64,000 nt of DNA, taken from the NCBI RefSeq assembly GCF_902686445.1, contig NC_062217.1, positions 86,609,758 through 86,673,757 on the forward strand, in the 5' to 3' direction. Each line of letters opens with the position of its first letter. The first letter of the stretch is position 1. Below the pieces are notes generated by a model. That model did not search any database and was not told the DNA's origin. It was given only the letters and a program-made list of their open reading frames with translations. The position numbers and the translations under genes were made by a program. Of this stretch, positions 1-10,861 are shown in pieces. Origin of the DNA: Sciurus carolinensis. Taxonomy: Eukaryota > Chordata > Mammalia > Rodentia > Sciuridae.

Positions 1-21
1 ACTTAATTTAAAAACATCTCA

Positions 22-95
22 GGCTGGGGAGATAGCTCAGTCAGTAAAGTGCTTGCCTTGCAATCACAAGGCCCTCGGTTGATTCCCAGCACCAC

Positions 96-124
<29 letters not shown>
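22..124 (+). mobile_element. ID SINE
   Basis: tRNA-like head with A-box (tagctcag) and B-box (ggttgattcc) remnants, followed by a pure A tail of about 30 nt. The long unbroken tail suggests a fairly young copy. Confidence 0.9.
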
Positions 125-126
<2 letters not shown>

Positions 127-582
127 CTCAATAAGTTGTATACATGCACTCCTTTTGAAAAACACAAAAACTTCAGAATATCTTAACTCTGATCCTTTTT
201 CCTATATTGCATGTTAATATTTTATGTATTTAGATAATAAAATTAAACTTTAAAAAGCAATCCCTAACAAAAAGAAACTAAAATTAAAAATGAAACGCAT
301 GTATTCAGTTGGCAGCACAACCATCTAGCAAGAGATACTATTTGGCTTTATATACAGTAAATTACTGCACATGCTAAGTTGAAATTTCACTAAGAAAAAA
401 GTTACTTTACATTAATTTTAAATTATTTTTACTCTATTCTGTGACTGGTATTATGGTATTGTTATTATGAGATAGTTGCGTCTACGTGTAATATTAGTCA
501 AGTAAGAATTGTTTATATCTTTCAGAACCGGTACTTTTGGAAATACAAATGGAGGATCAATGATTTTAAGTAAAAGTCATCA

Positions 583-795
583 AATACCCAGCACGGTGGC
601 GCACACCTGTAATCACTACGGCTTGGGAGGCTGAGGCAGGAGCATCAGAGTTCAAAGTCAGCCTCAGCAAAAGCAAAGCGCTAAGCAAGTCAGTGAGACC
701 CTATTTCTAAATAAAACTCAAAATAGGGCTGGGGGTGTGGCTCAGTGATCGAGTGCCCCTGAGTTCAATCCCTGGTAACCACCCACCCCCCAAAA
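583..795 (+). mobile_element. B1-dID dimeric SINE
   Basis: The left half is 7SL/B1-like (cctgtaatc, gaggctgaggcaggag). The right half is ID-like and ends in an A-rich tail. It is flanked by the 11-bp duplication aaaagtcatca at 572-582 and 796-806. Confidence 0.9.
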
Positions 796-938
796 AAAAG
801 TCATCATGTGATTCACCATGAACTCACATTTATATTACTAACATATTTAACATGTTATTACTAACATATTTCTAGCTCTCCTAGTGCCTTGATTATGGCT
901 CCTAACTACTATCTCCCGCTTAAGAAAAAGAAGGAGGA

Positions 939-1063
939 GATCAAACAACATTACCCTAGGTAAATTTATAATTACACAAATGGTATGCCTTTATGCCATG
1001 TACAAACAGAGAAACAACATGTATCCCATTTGTTTACAATAAAAATAAATAAATAAATAAAAA
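939..1063 (+). mobile_element. L1 3' end, 5'-truncated
   Basis: Carries the terminal L1 3' UTR motif (cccatttgtttacaataaaa), also found at 3597-3720 and 55700-55830, then a (TAAA)n tail. Confidence 0.8.
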
Positions 1064-1150
1064 TATTTTGCATTGGCTTGATATAATTGAGGAGTCAGCA
1101 TTGATAACAATATTTTTAAATAAAGTTCACAGTGCACATAAACAAAAAAA

Positions 1151-1206
1151 GAGGAGGAGGAGGAGGAGGCGAGGAGGCAGAGGAGGAGGAGGAGGAGGAG
1201 GAGGAA
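1151..1206 (+). repeat. (GGA)n polypurine microsatellite
   Basis: GGA/GAG triplets with a few interruptions. The strand asymmetry is strong (all purine on +). It lies just upstream of the TPGS2 retrocopy. Confidence 0.9.
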
Positions 1207-1256
1207 GGAAAAAAGGAAGAAAAGAAAGGGCAAGAAATGTAACGATGATCAAGAAA

Positions 1257-2640
1257 TACGAGAGTGGAGCCCAGCGCGGAGCCGTAGGAACCAGCGCCCG
1301 GAGGAACTACTGCAGCTAAACCAGCCCGGGCCGCCGCGCTCTCAGGAGCCGAGAACTACAGCTCGCGGCTGCTGTGAACTGCTTGGCCCAGGCGCCGAGG
1401 CGCCGAGGCGCCGAGGCGGGGTCCGCGCTCCTCCCGCCCACCCCGCTTGCCGCACCTGCCCTGGGCACGGAGCAGGGACGCGAGCCAAGGAGATCTGGAG
1501 AAGTTGACCCTGGGCATCACCCGCATCCTAGAATCTTCCCCAGGTGTGACAAAAGTGACCATCATAGAAAAGGTACCTGCTGAACGTCATATGATTTCTT
1601 CATGGGAACAAAAAAATAATTGTGATGCCTGAGGATCTGAAGAACTTTTACTTGATGACTAATGGCTTCCATATGACATGGAGTGTGAAGCTGGATAAGC
1701 ACGTCATTCCATTGGGTAGCATGACAACAGTATCTCAAAATTGACTCAGCTCAATTAGTCTTCCATGTGTTCACTTCCTAACACACCAACTCTGGCAGAC
1801 CTGGAAGATGATATGGGAAGCCAGCGAGGACCATCCAGAGAAGCCTCACTCTGACTCTCGCAGTGATATTTGAGCTGGATTCGTTTAATGGGAACAGAAG
1901 GTTTGCCTTGCCTGCAAAAGTGGGAAGCCAGCATCAGCCCAAGACACAGATCTGGTTCCTGGACAGAGCATTATACTGGTTTTCTCGCAGATACCTTTAC
2001 CACCTATTATCTGTAGCCTTTCATCACCCACCTGGCCTGCCCCAGTGACAGTATGCCTTCACCAGGTTTGGCATTAGCCCACAAACTAAGCAATAGTTCT
2101 GCATGTATAAACCTATCACCTACAACACAGTCCTGCTCACGGAAGAAACCGTCTCTTTTATGAACAAACTGGATCCTAGCAAAGTGTTTAAGAACAAGAA
2201 CAAGCCCTTGATCCCAAAAAGAAAGGGGCTGTGCAGCCTGCAGGTGGCCAGATAGGGCACTCAGGTCCTTCTACCTCTAAACCCTCCTCTGAACCTGGAA
2301 ACCCTGTCCCCAGTGAGCACTCCCACCCACCGGCTCTCAGCCAGCCCCACAGCAGTGATTTCGATGCACAGATGGCCCCAACCTCAAATTTTGCAGTAAC
2401 TGTAGGCATCTTCCCAAGTGACCAAAATCCCAGCCACTTTACTCCCACTAATATTAGCCAGGGGTTGGAAGGGCATCCTGAATTTTTTACCCCAAGAGTT
2501 CTTCACAGTGGGTTTTGCCAGCCCCTCCCTCCAAAAACTGAATTTCAGATTTTTAAGGGACCAGAGAAATCTATTGAGAGCTTTCCTTTCTTTCTGTACA
2601 CTACCCTCAACCCCTTAGCTAGAAAAGTTCTCTAAAGAAT
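1257..2640 (+). pseudogene. TPGS2: TPGS2 processed pseudogene
   Basis: The parent encodes subunit 2 of the tubulin polyglutamylase complex. Intron-free homology runs from LEKLTLGITRILESSPGV (about 1495) through RHMISSWEQKNN, NFYLMTNGFHMTWSVKLD (about 1646), SVIFELDS (1861), IWFLDRALYW (about 1949) and NKLDPSKVFK (about 2165) to QPAGGQ-type C-terminal residues near 2234-2308. These blocks fall in different frames with several stops, so no TPGS2 protein can be made. GC-rich sequence at 1257-1490, including a repeated cgccgagg unit, looks like the copied 5' UTR. 3' UTR continues past 2310. I could not find a clear A tail, and the true 3' end may lie well beyond 2640. Absence of introns indicates retroposition. 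Identification is from remembered TPGS2 sequence. Confidence 0.85.
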
Positions 2641-3110
2641 TCCCTGGTTTTAACCCTTGAAGCATTAGACTGCACTGTTCAATCAGTAGCTACTAGTCAC
2701 TATGAAAACTTAAATTATAAGAAAAATTCATATCCTCAGTTGCATTAGCCTTATTTCAAGTATTCACATGGCTACTAGATTCAATAATGGACAGTAGGGA
2801 GATATGGAACATTGTCTTTGCAGAAAGTTCCTTTGTACAACACTGCAGTAGAATATTTTCATACTCAGATTAGTTCATTTCTATTATTGATACATAAAGC
2901 TGATGGGTTGCAATGTTTTATAAAAACTGTTGATACAATCGTATGTTCTTTATGAACACATTTCACTCTGTTCATTTTCCTTTAGTTTCTTAAAGTTTTT
3001 GCTTTCCATTTTGTGATGTTTATACATTTGCCAAAATTTGGGAAGAGGGATGTACTCCTGTACTTTAACCTTTTAAAAGCAAAAACTCCAAGGTATCATG
3101 TTGGAAAATT
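2641..3110. other. no gene seen; possible TPGS2 3' UTR continuation
   Basis: AT-rich sequence without repeat signature, directly continuous with the TPGS2 retrocopy. I see no ORF or RNA gene. Confidence 0.5.
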
Positions 3111-3120
3111 CTTCATAGAG

Positions 3121-3278
3121 TTGTTTTTTGTTTGTTTGTTTGTTTGTTTGTTTTTTAATTCTTTTTAGCTGGATGAACACAATATCTTTATTTATTTTTT
3201 TTATATGGTGTTAAGAATAGAACCCAGTGCCTCACACATGCTAGGCAAGTGCTCTAACACTGAGCCACAACCCCAGCC
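3121..3278 (-). mobile_element. ID SINE with long 3' tail module
   Basis: Reverse-oriented ID head (tgagccacaaccccagccc at its right end) with the tail block that reads acaatatctttattta on +. The 10-bp duplication cttcatagag lies at 3111-3120 and 3279-3288. Confidence 0.9.
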
Positions 3279-3596
3279 CTTCATAGAGTTTTAATGAAAC
3301 TAGTTTAATATAAACAGCAGCTTTCTACCTGATGCAACTTGTCTAGTCCCACCCTGGTTGGTCCCTGGTCCCATGAAGACGGGAAGCCCTTTAGAATATG
3401 GTGGGGTACCAAGAGTTCCCTTGCAAGTTTCCTCTAATTCATAAATCATTTTCCCATAGACACATAGGGGTATTATACCTCTAGTCAGCTTACATGTGTC
3501 TAATTTTTGATACAAGATAAACCTGAATTTACCTTCTATATACATCTAATGGAATTTCTACAGAGTCGTTCAGGTTTTCAATTAAGAACGTTTCCT

Positions 3597-3720
3597 TGAA
3601 TCAAACACCATTACCCTATGTAAATGTATGATTACACAAATGGTATGCCTCTACTTCATGTACAAACAGAGAAACAAGTAGTACCCCATTTGTTTACAAT
3701 AAAAAAATTTTTTTTAAAAA
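3597..3720 (+). mobile_element. L1 3' end stub
   Basis: About 124 bp of L1 3' UTR plus an A-rich tail. It is framed by the perfect 13-bp duplication aagaacgtttcct at 3584-3596 and 3721-3733, so this is an independent 5'-truncated insertion. Confidence 0.9.
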
Positions 3721-3733
3721 AAGAACGTTTCCT

Positions 3734-4319
3734 CACTTTGCACTTTGACAGTGGACACAAGTAAACCTTCACTCTACTTCCCAACAGGGAAATCCAGGAG
3801 TCACCTACCACCCACCCAGCCTCAGGGTCCATGAGTGACTGCAGTTTTTGCCTTGAAATCCCAGAGGTTGGAGAGTGACGATTCTGAGGAGTGAGGGGCA
3901 GACCCTCTACCATCTATAAATTTCAGTCCTTACTGGTGCACTCATTCTTTCCTGACTTTTCTTCGGCAGTGATTGTCTAGACTCCCTTCCTTTGCAAACC
4001 TCAACCTGCTAATCAATCCAGGACTTTTCTCTCCCATGGCCCATCAGGGAACTAAAAGAAGTTCCCACAATTAACCACCTGCACTTCTGTTCTGACACCA
4101 CTTTGAGTATTTATGAAGTTTTTGTATTTTTGTTTTGATTGCTGATTATAGTGATAGACATGAAAAAGAGGTTTTCAGTCCCCATCCATCTACTACTTTG
4201 CAGAGCTTGCTGGGAAAACAAGGTGAAGAGTTGGCCTTCAAGCATCATGGCAAACTGGGTGCTTCACCATTTTTGTAATGGTTCAAAGTTTTGAAATACT
4301 GGTATTCAGAAGTCTTTGG
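3734..4319. other. unique intergenic sequence, nothing recognised
   Basis: No repeat hallmark, conserved ORF or splice-flanked exon could be recognised. Confidence 0.5.
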
Positions 4320-4408
4320 GAGGTCTAGGGATATGGCTTAGTGGCAGAGCACTTGCATAGCATGCACAGGCCCTAGGTTTCATCCCCAACACTGCCTCCC
4401 AAAAAGAA
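4320..4408 (+). mobile_element. ID SINE, diverged
   Basis: Degenerate ID body (gatatggcttagtggcagag) with a decayed A-rich end. It is older than the copy at 22-124. Confidence 0.8.
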
Positions 4409-4819
4409 AACAATGTGTTTGGGAGTATACACTGAGCTTCATATTAACAGTATATTCAGTTGCTTTAAATATGCCAGTATGAGAGCTATACTGGTTCACT
4501 TCTAATGGAAAATGTTTAAAATAGCAGGACCTCTAGCCTTTGCAGTTCCATAGCTAACCATTTATAATTCATCTGGTCATTTAAATGTTTTTGTGTGTTT
4601 TTTAACACTGACATGCCAGTGTAAAATTTTCCCTAATTTAAATGTTTTGCCTCTTTTAAATTAATTAAGTTATTACATTTTGAGCATTTGTAAATGTGCC
4701 ACAATTCAAGGGAGATCTGATAGCACTAGTCCAGCATTTGATTGTTTCTCCAAGACAAGTCAAGGATAAAAGGGAATTGAGAAGGCATGTCATCCTCCAT
4801 TGCCACAGATGTCCTTCTT

Positions 4820-4960
4820 TTTTTTTTTATATGTATATATTTTTTAGTTGTTGATGGACTTTTTTTTTTTTAATTTATTTATACGTGGTGCTCAGAATGA
4901 AACCCAGAGCCTCACGCATGCTAGGCAAGTGCTCTACCACTGAGCCACAACCCCAGCCTA
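4820..4960 (-). mobile_element. ID SINE with tail module
   Basis: Antisense copy bounded by the perfect 13-bp duplication agatgtccttctt at 4807-4819 and 4961-4973. Confidence 0.92.
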
Positions 4961-4973
4961 AGATGTCCTTCTT

Positions 4974-5560
4974 ATAGTACCTGTGGAGTCCACTGGAGGA
5001 CCAGTTCAGTTTTGGTCCACTTCTAGATTCCATAAGTGAAGCAACAGAGGAATCAGGAGAGCAATAGTGCTCTTCAAACCAGTGGCAATCAATGGAAATC
5101 CTGTAAATACTGTAGAAGGAAGGCAGTTATGATAAAGAAAGGCTCAAGACCTGCCTGAGAAGGAAGAGTGATGAAAAAGCAGGACTGGTTACATAATATG
5201 CAGGACCCAGTATAAAATGAAGATGTGGACCTCTTGTTGAAATGTGCTTTTCCTTTCTTCCATGGTCTACAACTTGTTATGATGTTTTCTATTTGCTACT
5301 TAATTCTTTTATAAGGAAAATTAAAAATTTTAAATTAGCATGCAAAAATAAGAAATATGAAAAATGACTCCAATCATATCAAAAGGATTGAGGAGCAAAC
5401 TTAAGACAAGATATTCTGATAATTGATAAGACAATGAGTAGAGTACATTAAAATCTATCATTTATGTTTCAATACTGCACTTATCTGAATAAAATAATTC
5501 CTTTGAAAGATAGTTGTGAAACAACTCATTATCATCAAATCTGGTAAATAAAGAGAAATA
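4974..5560. other. unique intergenic sequence, nothing recognised
   Basis: AT-rich toward the right. No gene or repeat could be named. Confidence 0.5.
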
Positions 5561-5570
5561 ATCAAGATTT

Positions 5571-5744
5571 TCATTTTTTTTGTTTTGTTTTGTTTTGTTT
5601 TTCTGTATTGGGGATTGAACCACTGAGTTCTACCACTGAGTCACATTCCTGGCTCTTTTATTTTTTTTTCTTTTGAGATAGGGTCTAAGTTACAGGGACT
5701 GGCCTAAAATTTGCAATCCTCCTGCTCAGCCTCCCGAGTAGCTG
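5571..5744 (-). mobile_element. B1-dID SINE
   Basis: Antisense dimer beginning with a (TTTTG)n-type tail. The duplication tcaagattt lies at 5562-5570 and 5745-5753. Confidence 0.85.
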
Positions 5745-5778
5745 TCAAGATTTGTTCTTCTGTAGAAACTTCATCTTT

Positions 5779-6012
5779 TGCTGGGCACAGTGGCACAAGC
5801 CTGTAATCCCAGAGGCTAGGGAGGGTGAGGCAGGAAGATCGCAAGTTCAAAGCCAGTATCAGCAATTTAGTGAGGCTTGAAGCAGCTTAGCAAGACCCTG
5901 TCTCTAAATTTCTAAATAAAATTAAAAAAGGTCTGGGGGTATGACTCAGTGGTTGAGTGCCCCTAGATTGGATCCCCAGTACCAAAAAAAAAAGAAAGAA
6001 AGAAAGAAAAAA
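5779..6012 (+). mobile_element. B1-dID SINE
   Basis: Complete dimer, from gctgggcacagtggcac to an A-rich tail that expanded into (GAAA)n. Confidence 0.9.
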
Positions 6013-6084
6013 TAAACTCTATTTCAGAAAAACCAAATTACTGATATTATTTTTACATAAATTCCTCTATATAAATATTTTAGC

Positions 6085-6212
6085 TGGGCTGGAGTTGTGG
6101 CTCAGTGGTAGAGCACTTGACTGGCATGTGTGAGGCCCTGGGTTCAGTATTCAACACCACATATAAATTAAAAAAAAAAAAAAGATTCATTGACAACTAA
6201 AAATTTTTTTAA
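6085..6212 (+). mobile_element. ID SINE with tail module
   Basis: ID head, then the cattgacaactaaaaa tail block that typifies this subfamily. Confidence 0.85.
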
Positions 6213-6319
6213 ATAAAAATAAAAAATTTCAGCTAATAAATTATTATTAAATAAACTATTACAAGTGATAGTGGAGAATTAAACTTACCCAAAGAGAGGT
6301 CTGGTCTGCCCTGGAAGAT

Positions 6320-6321
<2 letters not shown>

Positions 6322-6371
<50 letters not shown>
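6322..6371 (+). repeat. (CT)25 microsatellite
   Basis: Uninterrupted CT dinucleotides over about 50 bp, likely length-polymorphic. Confidence 0.95.
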
Positions 6372-6372
<1 letters not shown>

Positions 6373-6375
6373 AGT

Positions 6376-6704
6376 TCTTTTCAGTACTGGAATTGAGTTC
6401 AGGAATATTCTACCACTGAGCTATATTCCCAGCTCTTTTTATTTTTATTTTTTTAATATTTAAAAAAAAATTTTAGTTGTTGTTGGACCTTTATTTTATT
6501 CATTTATTTATATGTGGTGCTGAGACTTGAACCCAGTGCCTTAACACATATGAGGCAAGTGCTCTACCACTGAGCCACAACCCCAGCCCTCTTTTATTTG
6601 AGACTGTCTCACTAAATTGCTGAGGTTAACCTAGAACTTGCAATCCTCCTGCCTCAGCCTATCCAGTTACTGGGATTACAGGCAGGTGTGGTAGTGCCTG
6701 GCTA
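6376..6704 (-). mobile_element. B1-dID SINE split by a younger ID
   Basis: The ID-like half (6376-6437) and B1-like half (6592-6704) are separated by an antisense tailed ID at about 6450-6590. Confidence 0.85.
6450..6590 (-). mobile_element. tailed ID nested in B1-dID
   Basis: The ttttagttgttgttggac tail and gagccacaaccccagccc head interrupt the middle linker of the host SINE. Confidence 0.85.
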
Positions 6705-7535
6705 GAAGAAGATTTCTGAATCTATCAGATACTGAATCTTTGCTTGCCTGAGGCTTTGGTCACAGGAAAGTCTAAAAATAAAATTTGTGATGGGGCTTAG
6801 ACCTTACCATATCAATTCTAACCTCTGGGAAAATGCAAAATGAAGGTGTTAGCTCCACCTCCACAAATGGCAGTATGTAATTGATCACCAATAACAACTC
6901 TGAACACCAAAAGTTTGATGAGTTCTCCTGGTTGGCAACACTTTGGGACATACTGCCATATATTCTGACTAGGATAGAATAGGTAATGCCACCGAGGTCC
7001 CTACAGGGAGAGGATACCAGCATCACTACATTTGAACCCTTTCCAAACTTCACAACATGAATCTCTTCCCTTGGTTAATTTTAACCTGTATCCTCTCTCT
7101 GTAATAAACCATAAGTATAACTGCTTACAGTGAGTTCTGTGCCTCCTTCAGTAAATTACTGAACCCAAGGGGATTTAAGGGAACCCCAAATTTGCAGTAG
7201 GGGTCCGGGTGAAGAAAATTCTTGTGGGGAGTTTCAATTTGACTTACTCCTTGCAAAAGTGTATTTGAGTAATAAGATACCAGCTAGTGAGAGACTGGCT
7301 AGTAAGAAGTGCAGACAGCTCTAAAAATTTCAGATGCTTCTTTTATGATGGGATTACATCCCAATAAACCCACTGTAAGAGGAAAATGCATTGAATACAC
7401 CTAACCTCCTAAACGTCCTGGCTTAGCCACACAGCATACTACACAGTGTTGGTTGTTTTGCCCTCAGATCACAGGGCTGACTGGGAGCTATAGATCATGT
7501 CATTGCCTAGCATAAAGAGAAGATCATAATACATA
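6705..7535. other. unique intergenic sequence, nothing recognised
   Basis: No SINE or gene could be identified. The region holds only short, uninformative reading frames. Confidence 0.5.
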
Positions 7536-7920
7536 TTGCTAGTCAGTGTTACTCACCATCACTGTGACAAAATACCCAAGATAAATAAACTTAAAGGAGA
7601 AAAGGTTAATTTTGCTCAGTTTCAGAGGTTGCAGTCCATGGACTATTGGTCCTATTGCTTTGGGTCTGTGGTAACAGTACATCATGGCAGAAGCACATGG
7701 CAGAGGAGGTCTGTTTACTCTGTGGTGGTCAAGAGGCAAAGATAGAAAGAAAAGGGACCGGGGTCCAATAGCTTTTTCAAGGGCACACTCCCAATGACCT
7801 AACTTCTTCCCACTAGGCCCCACCACATAAAGGTTCCACCATCTCCTCAAAACTCTACAGCCTGGGGATCAAGTCTTCAATACAAAGACCTTTGGGGGAC
7901 ATTCAAGATCCAAATTATAG
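7536..7920 (+). repeat. old interspersed repeat, family not assigned
   Basis: Shares organisation with 13739-14095: a start of the type gtgacaaaatacccaag, a middle around catggcagaagcacatgg, and a cytosine-rich end about accaggcccc-type text and contracted A/T sequence. It is probably an old mammalian LTR or LINE-derived element. I cannot name the family. Confidence 0.5.
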
Positions 7921-7948
7921 CACTGGGGAAACATCAAAATTCAAAGTA

Positions 7949-8082
7949 TAGGACTGGACTTGTGGCTCAGTGGTAGAGCACTTGCCTGGCATGTGTGAGA
8001 CCCTGGGATCAATACTCAGCACCACATTTAAGTAAGTAAAATAAAAGATCCATTGGCAAATAAAAAAAATTTTTTTAAACAA
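7949..8082 (+). mobile_element. ID SINE with tail module
   Basis: ID head followed by ataaaagatccattggcaaa. Flanks share the imperfect repeat ttcaaagtata / ttcaaagtgta. Confidence 0.85.
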
Positions 8083-8218
8083 AAATAAAAGTTCAAAGTG
8101 TAATTTCTATGGATGTGTATCATTTTCACACCATTGTAAAGCTGAAAAACAGGAAAGCAAAACATCTTAAGTTGGGGATAATTTGTATAGGAATAATAGA
8201 TATTAAGAGCGGATACTC

Positions 8219-8415
8219 TTTTTCTTTTCTTTCTCTTTTGGTACCAGGGATTAAACCCAGGGGTGTTTAACCACTGTGCAATATCCCCAGACCTTTTTTA
8301 TGTTTTATTGAGACAGGGTCTTGCTAAGTTGCTGAAATTGACTTTAAACTTGTGGTCCTTCTGCCTCAGCCTCCTGAATTGCTGGGATTACAGGCCTACA
8401 TCACCATGCCCAGTC
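8219..8415 (-). mobile_element. B1-dID SINE
   Basis: Antisense dimer, with gggattacaggcctacatcaccatgcccag marking the reversed B1 start (motif at 8384-8413). Confidence 0.9.
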
Positions 8416-8877
8416 AAAAGTGGACACTTTTTATGAGGACTGAGGTAGAGTGTCCAAGGAAGGCAACCCACTGACAGGTAAAAGAGTCAACTCTTGTTGG
8501 ATAGGGCATGGTGATAACTCACAGAGTGGCAGAGAACTAATTGTGGTGCTGCAAGAGTAAAACCTTCCAAAAATCCACCCACAGGCCTTACAAGAAACCT
8601 TGTGTTGTGCCAGTGGGACTTCCGAAAACCCAGCATCAGGAACTTCTTGGATATTCACTTTGTAGTATGCCTGGGAAAGTTAATGGGGAAGAATCTCACA
8701 AGAAGCATTCTATTACAAAATTGCTTGAAGGGATGGATTCTGAAGGAAGCTACTGGCTGCCTGATACTACTGGCTAACCCTCATCGGCAGAAGCTTGCTC
8801 CTATACAAACTACAAGCACTGATGGGGGCTCGTAAACAAGCAACTGCACCAGGAAGCAAAACCTTGTTTCAATCTTT
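8416..8877. other. unassigned sequence between SINEs
   Basis: Overlapping short reading frames exist on both strands, but none matches a family I know. It could be a fragment of an old retrocopy; there is no direct evidence. Confidence 0.4.
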
Positions 8878-8973
8878 TCCTTTTGTGTGTGTGTGTGTGA
8901 TTCTGGGGATTGAACCCAGGACTTTGTGCAAGAGAGGCAAGCACTGTACCAACTGTGCTATATCCCCATCCCA
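8878..8973 (-). mobile_element. ID SINE
   Basis: Antisense ID whose tail has become a (TG)n tract. The head ends in ctatatccccatccc. Confidence 0.85.
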
Positions 8974-9169
8974 AAACTTTGCTTTTTGAAATTTTTTTCC
9001 CTCTCTTTCTTCCCTTTCCCCCTCTGGACAAAAAACATTGCACAGCAAAGGGAAATATCACTTTCACACAATTGACTAAAAGGGTGAATTTGGAGCCAAG
9101 AGGCAATAAATTGATACCAACACAAGTGGTATCAACCCTGTCCATCCTTTATAAACCTTTCCATCAACT

Positions 9170-9256
9170 TTTTTTTTTTTTTTTTTTTTTTTGCAGTGCT
9201 CGGGATCAAACCCAGGGCCTTGAGCACTCTACTGATTGAGCAATCTCCCCAGCCCT
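9170..9256 (-). mobile_element. ID SINE
   Basis: Poly-T tail then a reversed ID body. Flanks repeat ccatcaac. Confidence 0.9.
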
Positions 9257-9333
9257 CTCCATCAACATTTTAACTAGTGGTTTTAGCACTTATTGATGCT
9301 AACCTGCCCATGTCATTGCCAGGATCCTTTATT

Positions 9334-9432
9334 TATTTATTTATTTATTTATTTTTGCGGTACTGGGGATCGAACTCAGGGCCTTGTGCTTTCGAGGCAA
9401 GCACTCTACCAACTGAGCTGTCTCCCCAGCCC
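9334..9432 (-). mobile_element. ID SINE
   Basis: Perfect 13-bp duplication aggatcctttatt at 9321-9333 and 9433-9445. The tail has become (TTTA)n. Confidence 0.93.
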
Positions 9433-9445
9433 AGGATCCTTTATT

Positions 9446-10198
9446 TTGATAGGGGTTACCATAATTTTAACTTTCCTCAAATTAACTGACTTTTATTGTG
9501 CTTTATTTATATAGACATGATGATTTAGATGATCCAATATGTATACTAATGTTTTTATTTACCATGGCTTCCTGAATTCTTACTCTTTGTTCTTCTTAAA
9601 AATTCCTAAGTATTAAAATACAGTCTCCTTAGTTCCATATCCATGGATTCAACCAACCCAGGCAGAAAATGTTCAGGGAAAAAAATGGCATCTGTACTAA
9701 ATTTGTACAGACATTTGTTATATCATTATTTGCTATAATAACACAGTATATGACTATAGTATTTACATTGTATCAAGTGTTATAAGTCATCTATAGAAGA
9801 TTTAAAGTATATGAGAGGATGTGGAAAATTCAAATACTATGCCACTTTATATAAGGGACTTGAGCATCTGTGAATTTTGATACCCAAAGAGGGTCCTGGA
9901 ATCATAGATACCAGGGGACAAATGAATCTCATTTCTTTCAGTGAGGGCCTTTGAAAGAGGTAAATCCCTCAGATCTGCTTGTCATAAAAAGTGTTTACTT
10001 GCTTCCCCTCTTGAAAGTGTCACTTAACTATGAATAAAATTCAAAGTCAACCATTATTTTCCTTCTGCATATTAAACACACTACTGAATTATATCCAGCT
10101 ATGTATTGTATCTGGTAATTTTATACCTAATTTAACTTTTTTTGTATAAACACTTAAATTTTCTCTTTAAAAATTTTGCTCTTTAAAATTTTTTCTCA
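9446..10198. other. unique intergenic sequence, nothing recognised
   Basis: AT-rich DNA without an identifiable gene or named repeat. Confidence 0.5.
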
Positions 10199-10266
10199 GA
10201 CTGGGGATGAGAGCCCTGGTCTAGCATATTTGAAGACCTGGGCTTGATCCCCAGCACTGAAAAAAA
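10199..10266 (+). mobile_element. ID SINE, degenerate
   Basis: Short ID-like block (ctggggatgagagccctgg to cccagcactgaaaaaa) with internal loss. Confidence 0.65.
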
Positions 10267-10469
10267 TTATTTGACTTAGATATTCTTCTATTTGGCCATG
10301 ATTGTTTAAGTGAGGATTTGTTTTTAATTACTCTGTTCAGACCTAAATGTGATTATTTATTTTGGTGATGCATTTCTCTTTTTAAACTGAGGAAAAATTT
10401 TTACTATCCTTTTCAATTTGCCTAACTCCAATTCTAATTTTTCCTTCTGGAACTCTTTCTTTGAAATTT

Positions 10470-10861
10470 GTTCTAATTAGTTATACCTGACAGTAGAATG
10501 CATTTGAAATTTGTACATAAATGAAGTATAACTTCTCATTCTTCTGGTTGTACATGATGTAGCATCACACTGGCCATGTAGTCATGTATGCATATAGGGT
10601 AATAATGTCCAATTCATTCCACTATCTTTCCTACCCCCATGTTCCCTCCCCTCCCTTCACTTCCCTCTGCCTAATCCAGAGTACCTCTATTCCTCCCTAG
10701 CCCCCTGCCCCTTATCGTGAATTAACATCAGGATATCAGAGGAAACGTTCAGCGTTTGGTTTTGGGATTGACTTATTTCACTTAGCGTGATATTCTCTGG
10801 CTCCATCCATTTACTGGCACATATCATAAAATCATTGTGTATATATACCACATTTTGTTTT
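10470..10861 (-). mobile_element. L1 3' UTR fragment (first of two)
   Basis: Antisense L1 3' end: gtacatgatgtagcatcaca-type motif, CT-rich tract, then ttatttcacttagcgtgata. It stops at ataccacattttg, where a second L1 end begins. Confidence 0.85.

Noticed and set aside
2231..2635. 134-codon open frame
   Set aside because: Only the first residues match the TPGS2 C-terminus. The rest is a readthrough of the pseudogene's 3' UTR.
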